Positions 35,258 to 45,469 of a stretch of DNA of 64,000 bases are shown piece by piece. The stretch covers positions 1-64,000 of the forward strand of contig JAFSAO010000006.1 of assembly GCA_017440935.1 (NCBI GenBank), read 5' to 3'. This DNA comes from Opitutales bacterium. GTDB lineage: Bacteria; Verrucomicrobiota; Verrucomicrobiia; Opitutales; UBA953. Below the pieces are notes generated by a model, which was given only the letters and a program-made list of their open reading frames with translations, was not told the DNA's origin and made no database searches. Within the stretch, counting starts at the first letter, position 1. The number at the start of each line of letters is the position of its first letter. Position numbers and translations under genes: made by a program.

Positions 35258-36841
35258 TTACACAATCTCAAATTCGGACGTTTCCACCTTCTTTTCGCGA
35301 ATTTCGCTTTGAGAGAGCGTTCCCGAAGTACTGTAGGAAACATCCGTTTCGAAGCATCGACCATCCGGACCGACAACAGTCACGTGAAGACGCTGATTCT
35401 TGTCGTATTCGAATGTAACCTTAACCGGATCACCTCGACGCATCCCTGATGGCAACGGAATTTCCAACTTCCCGATTTTGTTCACTAAATCCAAATCCGT
35501 TGTATCCTCTTCAGACTCTGTAATGGCACTTTCAACTCCACGCTGATCGTCTCTCATGAGATAATAAGTCTGCATCTTTGAGCACGGAAGCGGCGTATTC
35601 TTTTTTAGAATAATCGAATTCACCAAACGACTCTCGTCTCCGTCAATACAATCTACTCCGAAATACTTATTACACACTTCAAGAATTTTCCGTCTTCCAA
35701 CTTCTGTGCGCACCAATACAGAAACGGAAGAAGCTCCGTCTTTTTCCATTTTTCGTTGTCCGGCAATAATTGCCGCACCCAATGCGACAGCTTCATCGAC
35801 ATTGACGGCTTTTTCCGGCGGGGAACCAAAAAATTTTTCAATGCTCTTCTGCACGGCGGGAACGCGCGTACTTCCTCCAACCAAAAGGATTTTCTTTATG
35901 TCGCGCTTTGACATTCCTGCGTCTTCCAACGCGTTTTCCATGAGGAGTTCCGTTGCCGCAATAAACGGCTGAATCGCAGTCTCAAAATCTTCCCGCGTAA
36001 TGGTCATGGAAAAATTTCTTCCGTTCAAATCCACAAAAGACAGCGAAGCTTTCGGGCGCGTGGAGAGAGATTTCTTCACCTGTTCCACCTGCTTCATTAA
36101 TTTGTAGAAAAAGCACCGTTCATTCGTATTAAGTAATCTGTCGTTCCATGAGTCTAAAAATTCTTCGGGGAAGAAGCCGCATCCGTTTTGACGTTCCGCT
36201 TCACGATTTGCAAGTTTGACGAGTGCTTGGTCAAAATCCACCCCGCCTAAATGCACATCGCCCTTTGACGTTTTCACGGTAACATCTTTTCCGTGCATAT
36301 TGAGGATTGTTACGTCGAAAGTACCGCCGCCCAAGTCATAAACCACGACGTTCCCGTTTACGTCCGTCTCTGAGCTGTAGTATATGGCTGCGGCTGTCGG
36401 TTCATTAACAACGCCGAGCACATTCAATCCGGCAATTGTTCCCGCGTCCATTGTCGATTTCCGCTGAACTTCATCAAATGCTGCGGGAACGGTAATAACG
36501 ACATCGCGAATCTCGCCTTCTTGCGTGCAATCCTCTTTGAGTTTTCTGAGAATCATCGCGGAAATATCAATCGGAGAATAATCCTTTCCGAACATATTGT
36601 AGCGATAAGACGGCTCATTTATTTTTCGTTTTACAAACTGAACCACATGCTCCGGGTCGTCAGAAAGCCTGTTTTTAGCCTCCTGTCCTACACACATCGA
36701 GTCTCGAGAATTAAATGCGACGCACGATGCCGTAATGCGATCGCCGCTGACAGCCGGAACAATTTCCGGTTTCCCGAGTTTATTTAATACGGCAACTGCC
36801 GAATATGTTGTTCCTAAGTCAATTCCTGCTAACGTAGACAT
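35258..36841 (-). CDS. Hsp70-family chaperone lacking the C-terminal lid
   Basis: This 527-residue protein has a full actin-like ATPase domain: GIDLGTTYSAVAVL (phosphate 1), VVYDLGGGTFDVTIL (phosphate 2), VGGSTRVPAVQ (adenosine), and the EPTAAAIYY segment. A compact beta substrate-binding region follows (ILKKNTPLPCSKMQTYYL, IPLPSGMRRGDPVKVTFEYDKNQRLHV). The helical lid of DnaK, about 100 residues, is absent. Variant Hsp70s of this kind serve specialised clients. It sits between a GrpE-like gene (45 bp) and the J/TerB-like gene. The housekeeping dnaK should lie elsewhere. Confidence 0.88.
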   Translation of the reverse strand: MSTLAGIDLGTTYSAVAVLNKLGKPEIVPAVSGDRITASCVAFNSRDSMCVGQEAKNRLSDDPEHVVQFVKRKINEPSYRYNMFGKDYSPIDISAMILRKLKEDCTQEGEIRDVVITVPAAFDEVQRKSTMDAGTIAGLNVLGVVNEPTAAAIYYSSETDVNGNVVVYDLGGGTFDVTILNMHGKDVTVKTSKGDVHLGGVDFDQALVKLANREAERQNGCGFFPEEFLDSWNDRLLNTNERCFFYKLMKQVEQVKKSLSTRPKASLSFVDLNGRNFSMTITREDFETAIQPFIAATELLMENALEDAGMSKRDIKKILLVGGSTRVPAVQKSIEKFFGSPPEKAVNVDEAVALGAAIIAGQRKMEKDGASSVSVLVRTEVGRRKILEVCNKYFGVDCIDGDESRLVNSIILKKNTPLPCSKMQTYYLMRDDQRGVESAITESEEDTTDLDLVNKIGKLEIPLPSGMRRGDPVKVTFEYDKNQRLHVTVVGPDGRCFETDVSYSTSGTLSQSEIREKKVETSEFEIV

Positions 36842-36886
36842 TTTGGTAAGCTCCTAAGGTTAATCGTTTAAATTAAATCATTGATA

Positions 36887-37558
36887 TTATGCGAAATTTT
36901 CGGACTTCTTTGCCGCCGATAATTTGTATCGGCGTAACGAAACAGCTTGAATAAGCTTTTCTCCGTTCCCGTCATAGAGTTTGAATCCGCGTTCCTCCAT
37001 CGCGAAAACGTAGTTTTCAAGTGCCGGATTATCCGTTTCCTCCAGAATAAATTTTATCTCTGCCGTAGATGCTCCTTCCATTTTTTGCCCAATGTATTCT
37101 TCTCCAAACGTGACAAATCCCTCTCCGTCAAGAGCATCAAGAAGACATGTCCGCATAAAATCCAAATCCTCAATCCGACACGCTTCCCCTCCCTGTTTTT
37201 TCAGCGAGGCTATCTTTATATCAAAATTACCGACCACATCGGCAATTCGTGTCAAAAAATTTCTTAAAATGCGTTGATCATAGCACTCCCGCCAACGCCG
37301 AAGCTCCTTTTCTTTTTCCACAGAGAAATCCCGTAATTGAATGAGAACCTCATCTACTTCGGAAATCTTGTTTTTCAAGGAATCGAAATCGGCATTCTGA
37401 ATTACGGCACACTTCGCTACGAGTGCCCCGAAACACCACTCCAACCACTTCCCTAGCCACACGTGCTCCTCGATCGAAGACGTCTCCAACGGCTGAGAAT
37501 CAGAAGTATTTTGAGATTCGGGGAATTTTAAATTTTCAAGAGGTTTTAACATAGGCAT
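36887..37558 (-). CDS. GrpE-like putative nucleotide exchange factor
   Basis: This 223-residue acidic protein shows the GrpE plan at low similarity. A predicted long helix (DFSVEKEKELRRWRECYDQRILRNFLTRIADVVGNFD) is followed by a four-helix part (LDFMRTCLLDALDGEGFVTFGEEYIGQ). A beta domain ends VFAMEERGFKLYDGNGEKLIQAVSLRRY, matching the glycine-aspartate pattern near the GrpE C-terminus. GrpE releases ADP from Hsp70. It is the first gene of the operon. The family call comes from pattern and position and should be tested by structure prediction. Confidence 0.55.
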   Translation of the reverse strand: MPMLKPLENLKFPESQNTSDSQPLETSSIEEHVWLGKWLEWCFGALVAKCAVIQNADFDSLKNKISEVDEVLIQLRDFSVEKEKELRRWRECYDQRILRNFLTRIADVVGNFDIKIASLKKQGGEACRIEDLDFMRTCLLDALDGEGFVTFGEEYIGQKMEGASTAEIKFILEETDNPALENYVFAMEERGFKLYDGNGEKLIQAVSLRRYKLSAAKKSENFA

Positions 37559-37567
37559 CGCAGTATT

Positions 37568-37596
37568 TAATTACCAAGACTAATGATTGCAGTCAA
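37568..37596 (-). promoter_or_regulatory. Predicted promoter of the chaperone operon
   Basis: On the minus strand TTGACT (37591-37596) and TAATTA (37568-37573) are separated by exactly 17 bp. The expected transcription start, near 37561, lies only a few bases before the ATG at 37558. The transcript would be leaderless or nearly so. Confidence 0.55.
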
Positions 37597-37641
37597 ACAC
37601 CGTTTTTTGAAAAAATCTGAATGGATGAGATTATTTGACGT

Positions 37642-37938
37642 ATGTCGAAGTCCTCCAAACAGATTGCCATAAACTTCCCCAACGAGTTGTTGGCAATTTT
37701 TGAGTGCTACTTGCGAAAGAAACACTTTCGAGACTTTGTTCGCGAAGCTGTTGCAGAAAAGATTGAGCGTGATTTTTCTCATCCGATTTCCAGAGACATT
37801 GCGCACAGGAAACCCGGAGAACGCGTAGACCTGCGCAACCCAACCCAAGAAAAACGTGCTAAAATGGAACAACAAGCAGCTCATGCACGAACCTATGTAA
37901 AAAAGAAAGAGAAGAAAACTAAACTTTCCCGGGACTAA
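37642..37938 (+). CDS. Small ribbon-helix-helix-like protein
   Basis: This 98-residue basic protein begins with a strand and two helices (KQIAINFPNELLAIFECYLRKKH, then FRDFVREAVAEKIERD) that fit a ribbon-helix-helix DNA-binding fold. The tail is very lysine-rich and predicted disordered. It is transcribed divergently from the chaperone operon across 83 bp, the usual place for a local regulator. No toxin partner follows, since pyrG is next. The regulator role is inferred from fold and position. Confidence 0.6.
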   Translation: MSKSSKQIAINFPNELLAIFECYLRKKHFRDFVREAVAEKIERDFSHPISRDIAHRKPGERVDLRNPTQEKRAKMEQQAAHARTYVKKKEKKTKLSRD

Positions 37939-39636
<1,698 letters not shown>

Positions 39637-39757
39637 ATTGCTGGTGAATAACGAATAGTGAAAATGAATAACGCTGTGTTTTAAGTTTTTGCTTTCGGGC
39701 AAAAACCTTTGATTTTAACTATTCGTTATTCACTATTCATTGTTCATTAAAAAAAGC
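39637..39757. repeat. Intra-operon quasi-palindromic spacer 3
   Basis: The left arm has words such as GAATAACGAATAGTGAAA and the right arm TTCGTTATTCACTATTC. They flank a central hairpin with GTTTTTGC and GCAAAAAC (about 39690-39712). It ends just before the scpB start at 39762. The sequence words are close to those at 48681-48785. Confidence 0.75.
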
Positions 39758-39761
39758 CGCC

Positions 39762-40586
39762 ATGGAGTTTAATTTGAAAAAGATTCTGAAAGCGATGCTC
39801 GCATCGACTTCGGAACCGCTTTCCATCAAAGACATACAGGCGGTTATCACGCGCTATCACGAACAGCGCGAAAAACAACCTGCGGGAACGCGTGACGACA
39901 CGGACACCGACGGGAACACGGACGACACGGGAACGCCGGAGCAAGCCCTGATTCAGGACATCATCAACCAAGTTCCGACCTTGCTCACGGCGACGCAAAT
40001 CCGCGAAGCCGTCGCCGAACTCAACCAGGAAATGGAAGATTTCGGCGACGTAACGCGCATCCTGCAAAGCCCGGAAGGCTTCCGCATGACCATCGCGCCG
40101 GATTACGCCGAGTGGATTCGCCTCCTGCGCAATGATCCGCGCCCGCAAAAGCTCACGCAGGCCGCATTGGAGACGCTCGCCATCGTCGCCTACCGCCAAC
40201 CTGTGACGCGCGGCGAAATGGAGGCGATTCGCGGCGTTTCCGTGGACAGCGCACTCGCGCGCCTGCTGGATTTGGAACTTGTCGCCGTATCCGGAAAAGC
40301 GGATTTGCCCGGACGCCCCTCCCAGTTTTCAACAACACCGAAATTTCTCGATTTTGTCGGTTTGCAAACAATTTCGGAACTTCCGGAATCTGACGTCCTT
40401 TCTCCCGCACAAATTTCCGCGTGGATTGAACGTGCAAAAAATCCGACCAAAGCAACCGCCGCCGACGTCGGTTTGCCCGACGATTCCGCTCCCGTAAAAC
40501 AAACGGAAATGCGACTGGACGCAACCGCTCCCGCACCGGCAGAAACTAACGCCGATCCCGCCGAACAATCCGATTCCGCCGAGTAG
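39762..40586 (+). CDS. scpB: Segregation and condensation protein B
   Basis: This 274-residue partner of SMC and ScpA in chromosome condensation consists of two winged-helix domains. The second is clear in QKLTQAALETLAIVAYRQPVTRGEMEAIRGVSVDSALARLLDLELV, followed by GRPSQFSTTPKFLDFVGL. An acidic Asp/Thr-rich insertion at about residues 40-65 lies inside the first domain, and an Ala/Pro-rich tail follows the second. The scpA gene is not adjacent. It follows pyrG through a quasi-palindromic spacer. Confidence 0.92.
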   Translation: MEFNLKKILKAMLASTSEPLSIKDIQAVITRYHEQREKQPAGTRDDTDTDGNTDDTGTPEQALIQDIINQVPTLLTATQIREAVAELNQEMEDFGDVTRILQSPEGFRMTIAPDYAEWIRLLRNDPRPQKLTQAALETLAIVAYRQPVTRGEMEAIRGVSVDSALARLLDLELVAVSGKADLPGRPSQFSTTPKFLDFVGLQTISELPESDVLSPAQISAWIERAKNPTKATAADVGLPDDSAPVKQTEMRLDATAPAPAETNADPAEQSDSAE

Positions 40587-40653
40587 TCCGAGTAGTTTTT
40601 GCCGATTGTTTTTCCGAAAAAAAAATCCTCTCCCACAAAAAATTCCCTCCGAC

Positions 40654-41733
40654 ATGAAAGATATTCCCGCCGCACGCCAAGAAATCGAACGCATCGACTC
40701 GGAAATCATCCGTCTGCTCGCGGCGCGACAGGAATGCGCCCGCATCATCGGCGAAAACAAACGCCTCGCGGGAACGAATGTCTTTGTCCCCGAGCGCGAG
40801 GAAGAACTTTTGCGCAAGCTGGAAAATCTCGCCGCCGATTTGAAAATTCCCTCGGCGGACATCCGCTCAATTTACCGCGAAATCATTTCCGCCTCCGTCG
40901 CGCTTCAAATGCAGGATTTGCCCGTCGCCTACCTCGGGCCGGAAGGCACGTTCACGCATCAGGCGGCGAGAAAAAATTTCGGCGGGAGCGTAAAACTTTT
41001 GCCGATGCGCACCATCGCGGAAATCTTCGATGCCGTTGAACGCGACAAAGCCGGCTATGGCGTTATTCCGATTGAAAATTCCAACGCGGGAGCTGTCGCG
41101 GGAGCGCTCGACACGCTCGCTGAGTCCAATTTAAAAATCATTGCACAAATTCAACTCTCGATTGAGCAATGCCTCATTTCGCGTTCGCCGATTGAAAAAA
41201 TCACACGCGTTCTCTCGAAAGACATCGGGCTTGCGCAGTGTTCGCACTGGCTCATGCAATATTTGCCGAAAGCGGACTTAGTCCCGACGGACAGCACAGC
41301 GGCGGCAGTCACGGAAGCAGCGAAGGACGAAACGGCGGCGGCAATCGCAAGCTCTGTCGCAGCCGAAATTCACGGCGTTCCCGTAGTTGAAAAAGGGATA
41401 CAAAATCGCTCCGAAAATTTCACGCGTTTTCTCGTCGTCGGGAAAAAACCGAATCCGCCCTGCTCCTCTTTTGAAGAAAAAACGAGTCTTGTCGTTTCCA
41501 TCAAAAACGAACCCGGCTCTTTGCTCGGTATGCTCGAACCGTTTTCCAAACGCGGAATCAATCTCGTCAGCATTGAGTCGCGCCCGTCGCGCAAACGCGC
41601 GTGGGAATATCTTTTCTTTGTGGACATCATCGGTTCGTGGGACGCGCCGAATGTGCGCGAAGCCGTCACCGAGCTGGAACGCCACAGCGTTTTCGTCAAA
41701 CACCTCGGCTCCTACCCGAACCTCCAAGCGTAG
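40654..41733 (+). CDS. pheA: Bifunctional chorismate mutase/prephenate dehydratase (P-protein)
   Basis: This 359-residue enzyme converts chorismate to phenylpyruvate. An AroQ-type mutase occupies about residues 1-85 (IDSEIIRLLAARQECARIIGENK). Prephenate dehydratase follows from VAYLGPEGTFTHQAARKNF, with IPIENSNAGAV and the TRF motif in SENFTRFLVVG. A C-terminal ACT domain (SLVVSIKNEPGSLLGMLEPF, then LVSIESRPSRKRAWEYLFFVD) should bind phenylalanine for feedback control. The ATG at 40654 is preferred to an upstream in-frame TTG at 40606. Confidence 0.95.
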   Translation: MKDIPAARQEIERIDSEIIRLLAARQECARIIGENKRLAGTNVFVPEREEELLRKLENLAADLKIPSADIRSIYREIISASVALQMQDLPVAYLGPEGTFTHQAARKNFGGSVKLLPMRTIAEIFDAVERDKAGYGVIPIENSNAGAVAGALDTLAESNLKIIAQIQLSIEQCLISRSPIEKITRVLSKDIGLAQCSHWLMQYLPKADLVPTDSTAAAVTEAAKDETAAAIASSVAAEIHGVPVVEKGIQNRSENFTRFLVVGKKPNPPCSSFEEKTSLVVSIKNEPGSLLGMLEPFSKRGINLVSIESRPSRKRAWEYLFFVDIIGSWDAPNVREAVTELERHSVFVKHLGSYPNLQA

Positions 41734-41751
41734 GGAAAACCACGGTCAGAC

Positions 41752-41797
41752 AAAAAAATCAGGAACGCAAAAAAATTCCGCGTTCCTGATTTTTTTT
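41752..41797. terminator. Bidirectional terminator between pheA and the deacetylase gene
   Basis: The long stem ATCAGGAACGC/GCGTTCCTGAT is flanked by A and T runs that extend the pairing. It serves two convergent genes. Confidence 0.93.
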
Positions 41798-41814
41798 GTT
41801 TCCGGAAAGTTTTT

Positions 41815-42666
41815 CTAAACCTTTCTCAGCGTTTCCGTGTGAGCGACGATATCGTGCAAACGCGACAACCACGGACGGCAGAAAATAAACGTGTTGCGCG
41901 TAAACTTTTTCCATTTCGCGGCGGCGTTCAGGCGAGGAAGAATGTCGCGCGAATCAGCATAGGCGACCGAACCTTTCGCCGTGGTAAACTGTGCGACGAA
42001 ACCGAGAGATTTCACAATCCTCACGGACGCGTCCGAGTAATGTCCCCAAGGCCAAAACATCATTTGCGGTGCGCGCCCGGTTATCGAAGAAATTTCATCG
42101 ATGCAATTTTGCAAATCGGCGCGCAAAAATTTTTCAAAATCTTCCGCAGAAACATTTTTCGCGGGAGCGGAGATAGAGCTGATGTCGCGATCGTTTTTCA
42201 GATGGCGCGTTCCATGCGCCTCGATTGCCCAACAACCGGAATCGTGCATGGCGCGAACTTCCGCACGGGAAAGGTAAGACAGCGTATCGCCCTCGGGAGC
42301 AAGTTTTTCCGCATCGAGATTGCGCCGCTCGACGATTTCTGCGGAAACGTCTTCTGCGCGTTCCCGCAAGGCTCCGTCATGCAAAAACCCGGCGGAAAGA
42401 GCAAGCGCTGCACGCAATCCGCGCCGTTTCAAAATCGGTGTCGCATAAAGCCAGTTGTCCAGCCATCCGTCATCGAACGAAAGCATGGCAAAACGCCCGC
42501 GGGAACGCGGAAATTTTCCCGCGATAAAATCCGCCGCCTCTTCCGGCGTAAGCACTTCAAAATGCTTTTGAATGTAATCTAATTGCCGCTCGAAGACATC
42601 GATGCTCAGAGCGTCGGGATGAGGTTTCGGCAAAACGCGATGATAAGTAAAAACAGTAAGCGCCAT
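41815..42666 (-). CDS. Polysaccharide deacetylase family protein
   Basis: This 283-residue protein has a NodB-like fold. It has TYHRVLPKPHPDALS at the N-terminus, the metal motif MLSFDDGWLDNWLYATPIL, EAHGTRHLKND (second motif with His) and FWPWGHYSDASVRIVKSLGF. Such enzymes remove N-acetyl groups from surface glycans or peptidoglycan. No signal peptide is visible from the chosen ATG at 42666, so cytoplasmic lipid-linked substrates are possible. It is divergent from ispG across 115 bp. Confidence 0.85.
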   Translation of the reverse strand: MALTVFTYHRVLPKPHPDALSIDVFERQLDYIQKHFEVLTPEEAADFIAGKFPRSRGRFAMLSFDDGWLDNWLYATPILKRRGLRAALALSAGFLHDGALRERAEDVSAEIVERRNLDAEKLAPEGDTLSYLSRAEVRAMHDSGCWAIEAHGTRHLKNDRDISSISAPAKNVSAEDFEKFLRADLQNCIDEISSITGRAPQMMFWPWGHYSDASVRIVKSLGFVAQFTTAKGSVAYADSRDILPRLNAAAKWKKFTRNTFIFCRPWLSRLHDIVAHTETLRKV

Positions 42667-42781
42667 TCCGGAACGATAGCACAGAAAATCCCTCGCGGCA
42701 AATTTCTGTTTTCTTGAAAAACGAAGCGGCGGGAGTATCATTTTTCGCAACCGTTTCCCCCAAAAAATCCCATTTCTTTTT

Positions 42782-44824
42782 ATGAGCTACGCGCTTTCTC
42801 GTTTTAACTGCGTCCGTCGTCCCACCCGCGAAGTGCTTGTCGGCGGAGTCGGCATCGGTGGTAGCAACCCGATTCGGCTTCAATCCATGACGACGACAAA
42901 CACGCTCGATATCGCGGGAACGGTGGCGCAGTGCATCCGCCTTGCGGAAGCGGGAAGCGAACTTATCCGCATCACGGCGCCGACCGTCGAAGCCGCCCGC
43001 GCGCTACGCGAAATTCACCGCGATTTTCGCGCCGCAGGATTTTCCCAACCGCTCGTCGCGGACATTCATTTCCTCCCGGCGGCGGCGATGGAAGCACTCG
43101 AACACGTCGAAAAAGTTCGCATCAATCCGGGAAATTATGCGGACAAACGCACGGCGTTCCCGCGAGATTACACGGACGCGGAATATGCCGAAGAACTGGA
43201 ACGCGTCGCAGAAGCCGTTTCTCCGCTGATTCGCCGAGCCAAAGAACTCGGACGCACTCTGCGCATCGGCACCAATCACGGTTCACTTTCCGAGCGCACG
43301 CTCAACCGCTTTGGCGACACGCCGGCGGGCATGGTGGAAGCGGCAATGGAATTTGTCCGCATTTGCGAAAGTAACGGGTTCTACGATCTCGTGCTTTCGA
43401 TGAAATCGTCGAACACGAAAGTGATGATCGAAGCCTACCGCCTTGCCGTGAAACAAATGCGCGACAACGGCATGAGCTACCCGATCCACCTCGGCGTTAC
43501 CGAAGCCGGGGAAGGCGAAGATGCGCGCATCAAATCCGCCGTCGGAATCGGCTCGCTCCTGCTCGACGGGATCGGCGACACCATTCGCGTTTCGCTCACC
43601 GAGGATCCGTGGCACGAGCTTCCCGCCTGCCGCGAAATCACGTCCCGTATCGGCGCAATTTGCACAATGCCGAGCACGTCGAATCCCGTTCCCGCGCCCG
43701 TGCGAGACACCGACATCGCGTCGTTCTCCTTCCGCCGCAGGGAAATCGTTCCCGTCGAACTCGGCTTGGGGAAAAAACTTTCCGTCGACGCGCCGCCGCG
43801 CGTTTTTGTCCTGCTCGACGTCGAAAAACCGCTCGATGCAATCGCCAAAGACCTGCGTGCGCTTCTCGATGCCACGCGCGGGAAAACGCCGATCGAAGGC
43901 ATTGTTATGCCGATTGCGACGGAAAGCGACCTCGCCGCCGCCTGCGAACTTCAGGCGATGTTTGAAAACGAAATTCCCGCTTTCGTTTTTGACCCGATCA
44001 AAACTTCCGTTCCCGCGCTTTTTGAGAAACTTTCCCCGTCGAAAAAATCAGCGACCTACATTCAGCGCCGCTTCAATCCGGCAAACGCTGAAATTATTCC
44101 GGATTGGATTGCGCTTTGCCGCGAAAAAAATATCGGGCTCGTCGTCGACACAACCGCCGGCGCGCGCGCGGCAATCGTTCCCGCGCTCGAAAACTTCCCG
44201 CAGGATAAACTCATTTTCACTTCGAGCCGAAAAACGCCCGACTCGCATCCCGTCGGCGGCTACCGAAAACTCGCCCAAATGCTTGCAAATGCCGGCATCC
44301 ATGCGCCGATTTGGATTCGCTCCACTTCAAAAAATACTATTTTGCCGCTCCCGAAATTCGGTGGAGAAAACGATGCTCGCGTCGAAGCCTCCCTCCTCGC
44401 CGGTGCCCTGCTCTGCGACGGAATCGGAGACATTCTCAGCGTAGAGCTTTCGTCTGATTCCGTGCGCAACGTAACGCTCGCCTACGACATTCTTCAGGCG
44501 ACGCGGTCACGGCAAACCAAGACGGAATACATTGCCTGCCCAAGTTGCGGGCGCACGCAATACAACATTCAGGAAACGGTAAAAAAAATCAAAGAACGCA
44601 CGATGCATCTCAGCGGAGTAACCATCGGCGTCATGGGTTGCATTGTCAACGGTCCCGGAGAAATGGCGGATGCTGATTTCGGATACGTCGGAGGCGCTCC
44701 CGGGAAAATCAATCTTTACGTCCGCAAGGAGTGCGTCGAACGCGGAATTCCGCAGGAAGAAGCCGTCGAACGCCTTGTCGATTTGATCAAATCTCACGGA
44801 AAGTGGCGGGAACCCGGTAGTTGA
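42782..44824 (+). CDS. ispG: 4-hydroxy-3-methylbut-2-enyl diphosphate synthase, long form
   Basis: This 680-residue enzyme catalyses the sixth step of the MEP isoprenoid pathway. The TIM-barrel part (GSNPIRLQSMTTTNTLDIAGTVAQCIRLAEAG, ADIHFLPAAAMEALEHVEKVRINPGNY) is followed by a large middle insertion of about 250 residues. The C-terminal iron-sulphur domain has cysteines in CPSCGRTQYN and MGCIVNGPGEMADADFGYVGG, the ligands of the [4Fe-4S] cluster. The long form is found in plants, Chlamydiae and Bacteroidetes, among others. Confidence 0.95.
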   Translation: MSYALSRFNCVRRPTREVLVGGVGIGGSNPIRLQSMTTTNTLDIAGTVAQCIRLAEAGSELIRITAPTVEAARALREIHRDFRAAGFSQPLVADIHFLPAAAMEALEHVEKVRINPGNYADKRTAFPRDYTDAEYAEELERVAEAVSPLIRRAKELGRTLRIGTNHGSLSERTLNRFGDTPAGMVEAAMEFVRICESNGFYDLVLSMKSSNTKVMIEAYRLAVKQMRDNGMSYPIHLGVTEAGEGEDARIKSAVGIGSLLLDGIGDTIRVSLTEDPWHELPACREITSRIGAICTMPSTSNPVPAPVRDTDIASFSFRRREIVPVELGLGKKLSVDAPPRVFVLLDVEKPLDAIAKDLRALLDATRGKTPIEGIVMPIATESDLAAACELQAMFENEIPAFVFDPIKTSVPALFEKLSPSKKSATYIQRRFNPANAEIIPDWIALCREKNIGLVVDTTAGARAAIVPALENFPQDKLIFTSSRKTPDSHPVGGYRKLAQMLANAGIHAPIWIRSTSKNTILPLPKFGGENDARVEASLLAGALLCDGIGDILSVELSSDSVRNVTLAYDILQATRSRQTKTEYIACPSCGRTQYNIQETVKKIKERTMHLSGVTIGVMGCIVNGPGEMADADFGYVGGAPGKINLYVRKECVERGIPQEEAVERLVDLIKSHGKWREPGS

Positions 44825-44922
44825 AGCCCTTTGTTAAAAAGCGAAAACGAGAAACAAGAAATCAGTGATTTTTTCCTTTCTCATTTTCAATTTCTCGCTT
44901 CTAATTCTCAGCTCCTAAAATA
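44825..44922. repeat. Intra-operon quasi-palindromic spacer 4
   Basis: A purine-rich left arm (AAGCGAAAACGAGAAACAAG) and a pyrimidine-rich right arm (CATTTTCAATTTCTCGCTTC) are loosely inverted copies. It lies between ispG and the phosphatase gene, ending 2 bp before the ATG. Confidence 0.65.
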
Positions 44923-44924
44923 CT

Positions 44925-45404
44925 ATGAAAAAACTTCTCTTCGTTTGTCTCGGAAACATCTGCCGCTCTCCGGCGGCAGACGGCGTTTTCTCCGCCATGA
45001 TTGCGAAAAAAAATCTCACGGGAACGCTTGCTTGCGATTCCTGCGGAACGGGCGACTGGCACATCGGTCAACTTCCGGATTCCCGTATGCGTGCCGCGGG
45101 AGCGCAACGCGGCTACAACTTTAACCACAGAGCCCGTCAGCTCTGCGCAGCAGACTATAAGAATTTTGATTTAATCATTGCGATGGACGACGCGAACTTT
45201 CGCGACATCATTGCACGAGCCCCGGCAGGAACCGACATTTCCAAAGTTCACCGCTTCGCAGAGTTCTGCACCGGAGAATTTGCGGGCACATCTCACGTCC
45301 CCGATCCCTACTACGGCGGCGAAAAAGATTTTCACCACGCACTCGATATTATCGAAAACGGTTGCTCCTCCCTGTTGAAATTTAGCGAAGCAGAGCCTCA
45401 CTAA
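44925..45404 (+). CDS. Low-molecular-weight protein-tyrosine phosphatase (copy 2)
   Basis: This 159-residue protein has the complete active site: CLGNICRSP (C8, R14) and the general acid D127 in VPDPYYGG. This form, with two tyrosines after the Asp-Pro, is closer to classical eukaryote-type LMW phosphatases than copy 1 at 26662. Substrates are unknown. It follows ispG in the same direction. Confidence 0.92.
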   Translation: MKKLLFVCLGNICRSPAADGVFSAMIAKKNLTGTLACDSCGTGDWHIGQLPDSRMRAAGAQRGYNFNHRARQLCAADYKNFDLIIAMDDANFRDIIARAPAGTDISKVHRFAEFCTGEFAGTSHVPDPYYGGEKDFHHALDIIENGCSSLLKFSEAEPH

Positions 45405-45469
45405 ATTCGGTGACGGGAACCCGAAGGCGACTCCCGTCTCTGCACCGAAAAAATCGGCACGCCCGGTTT

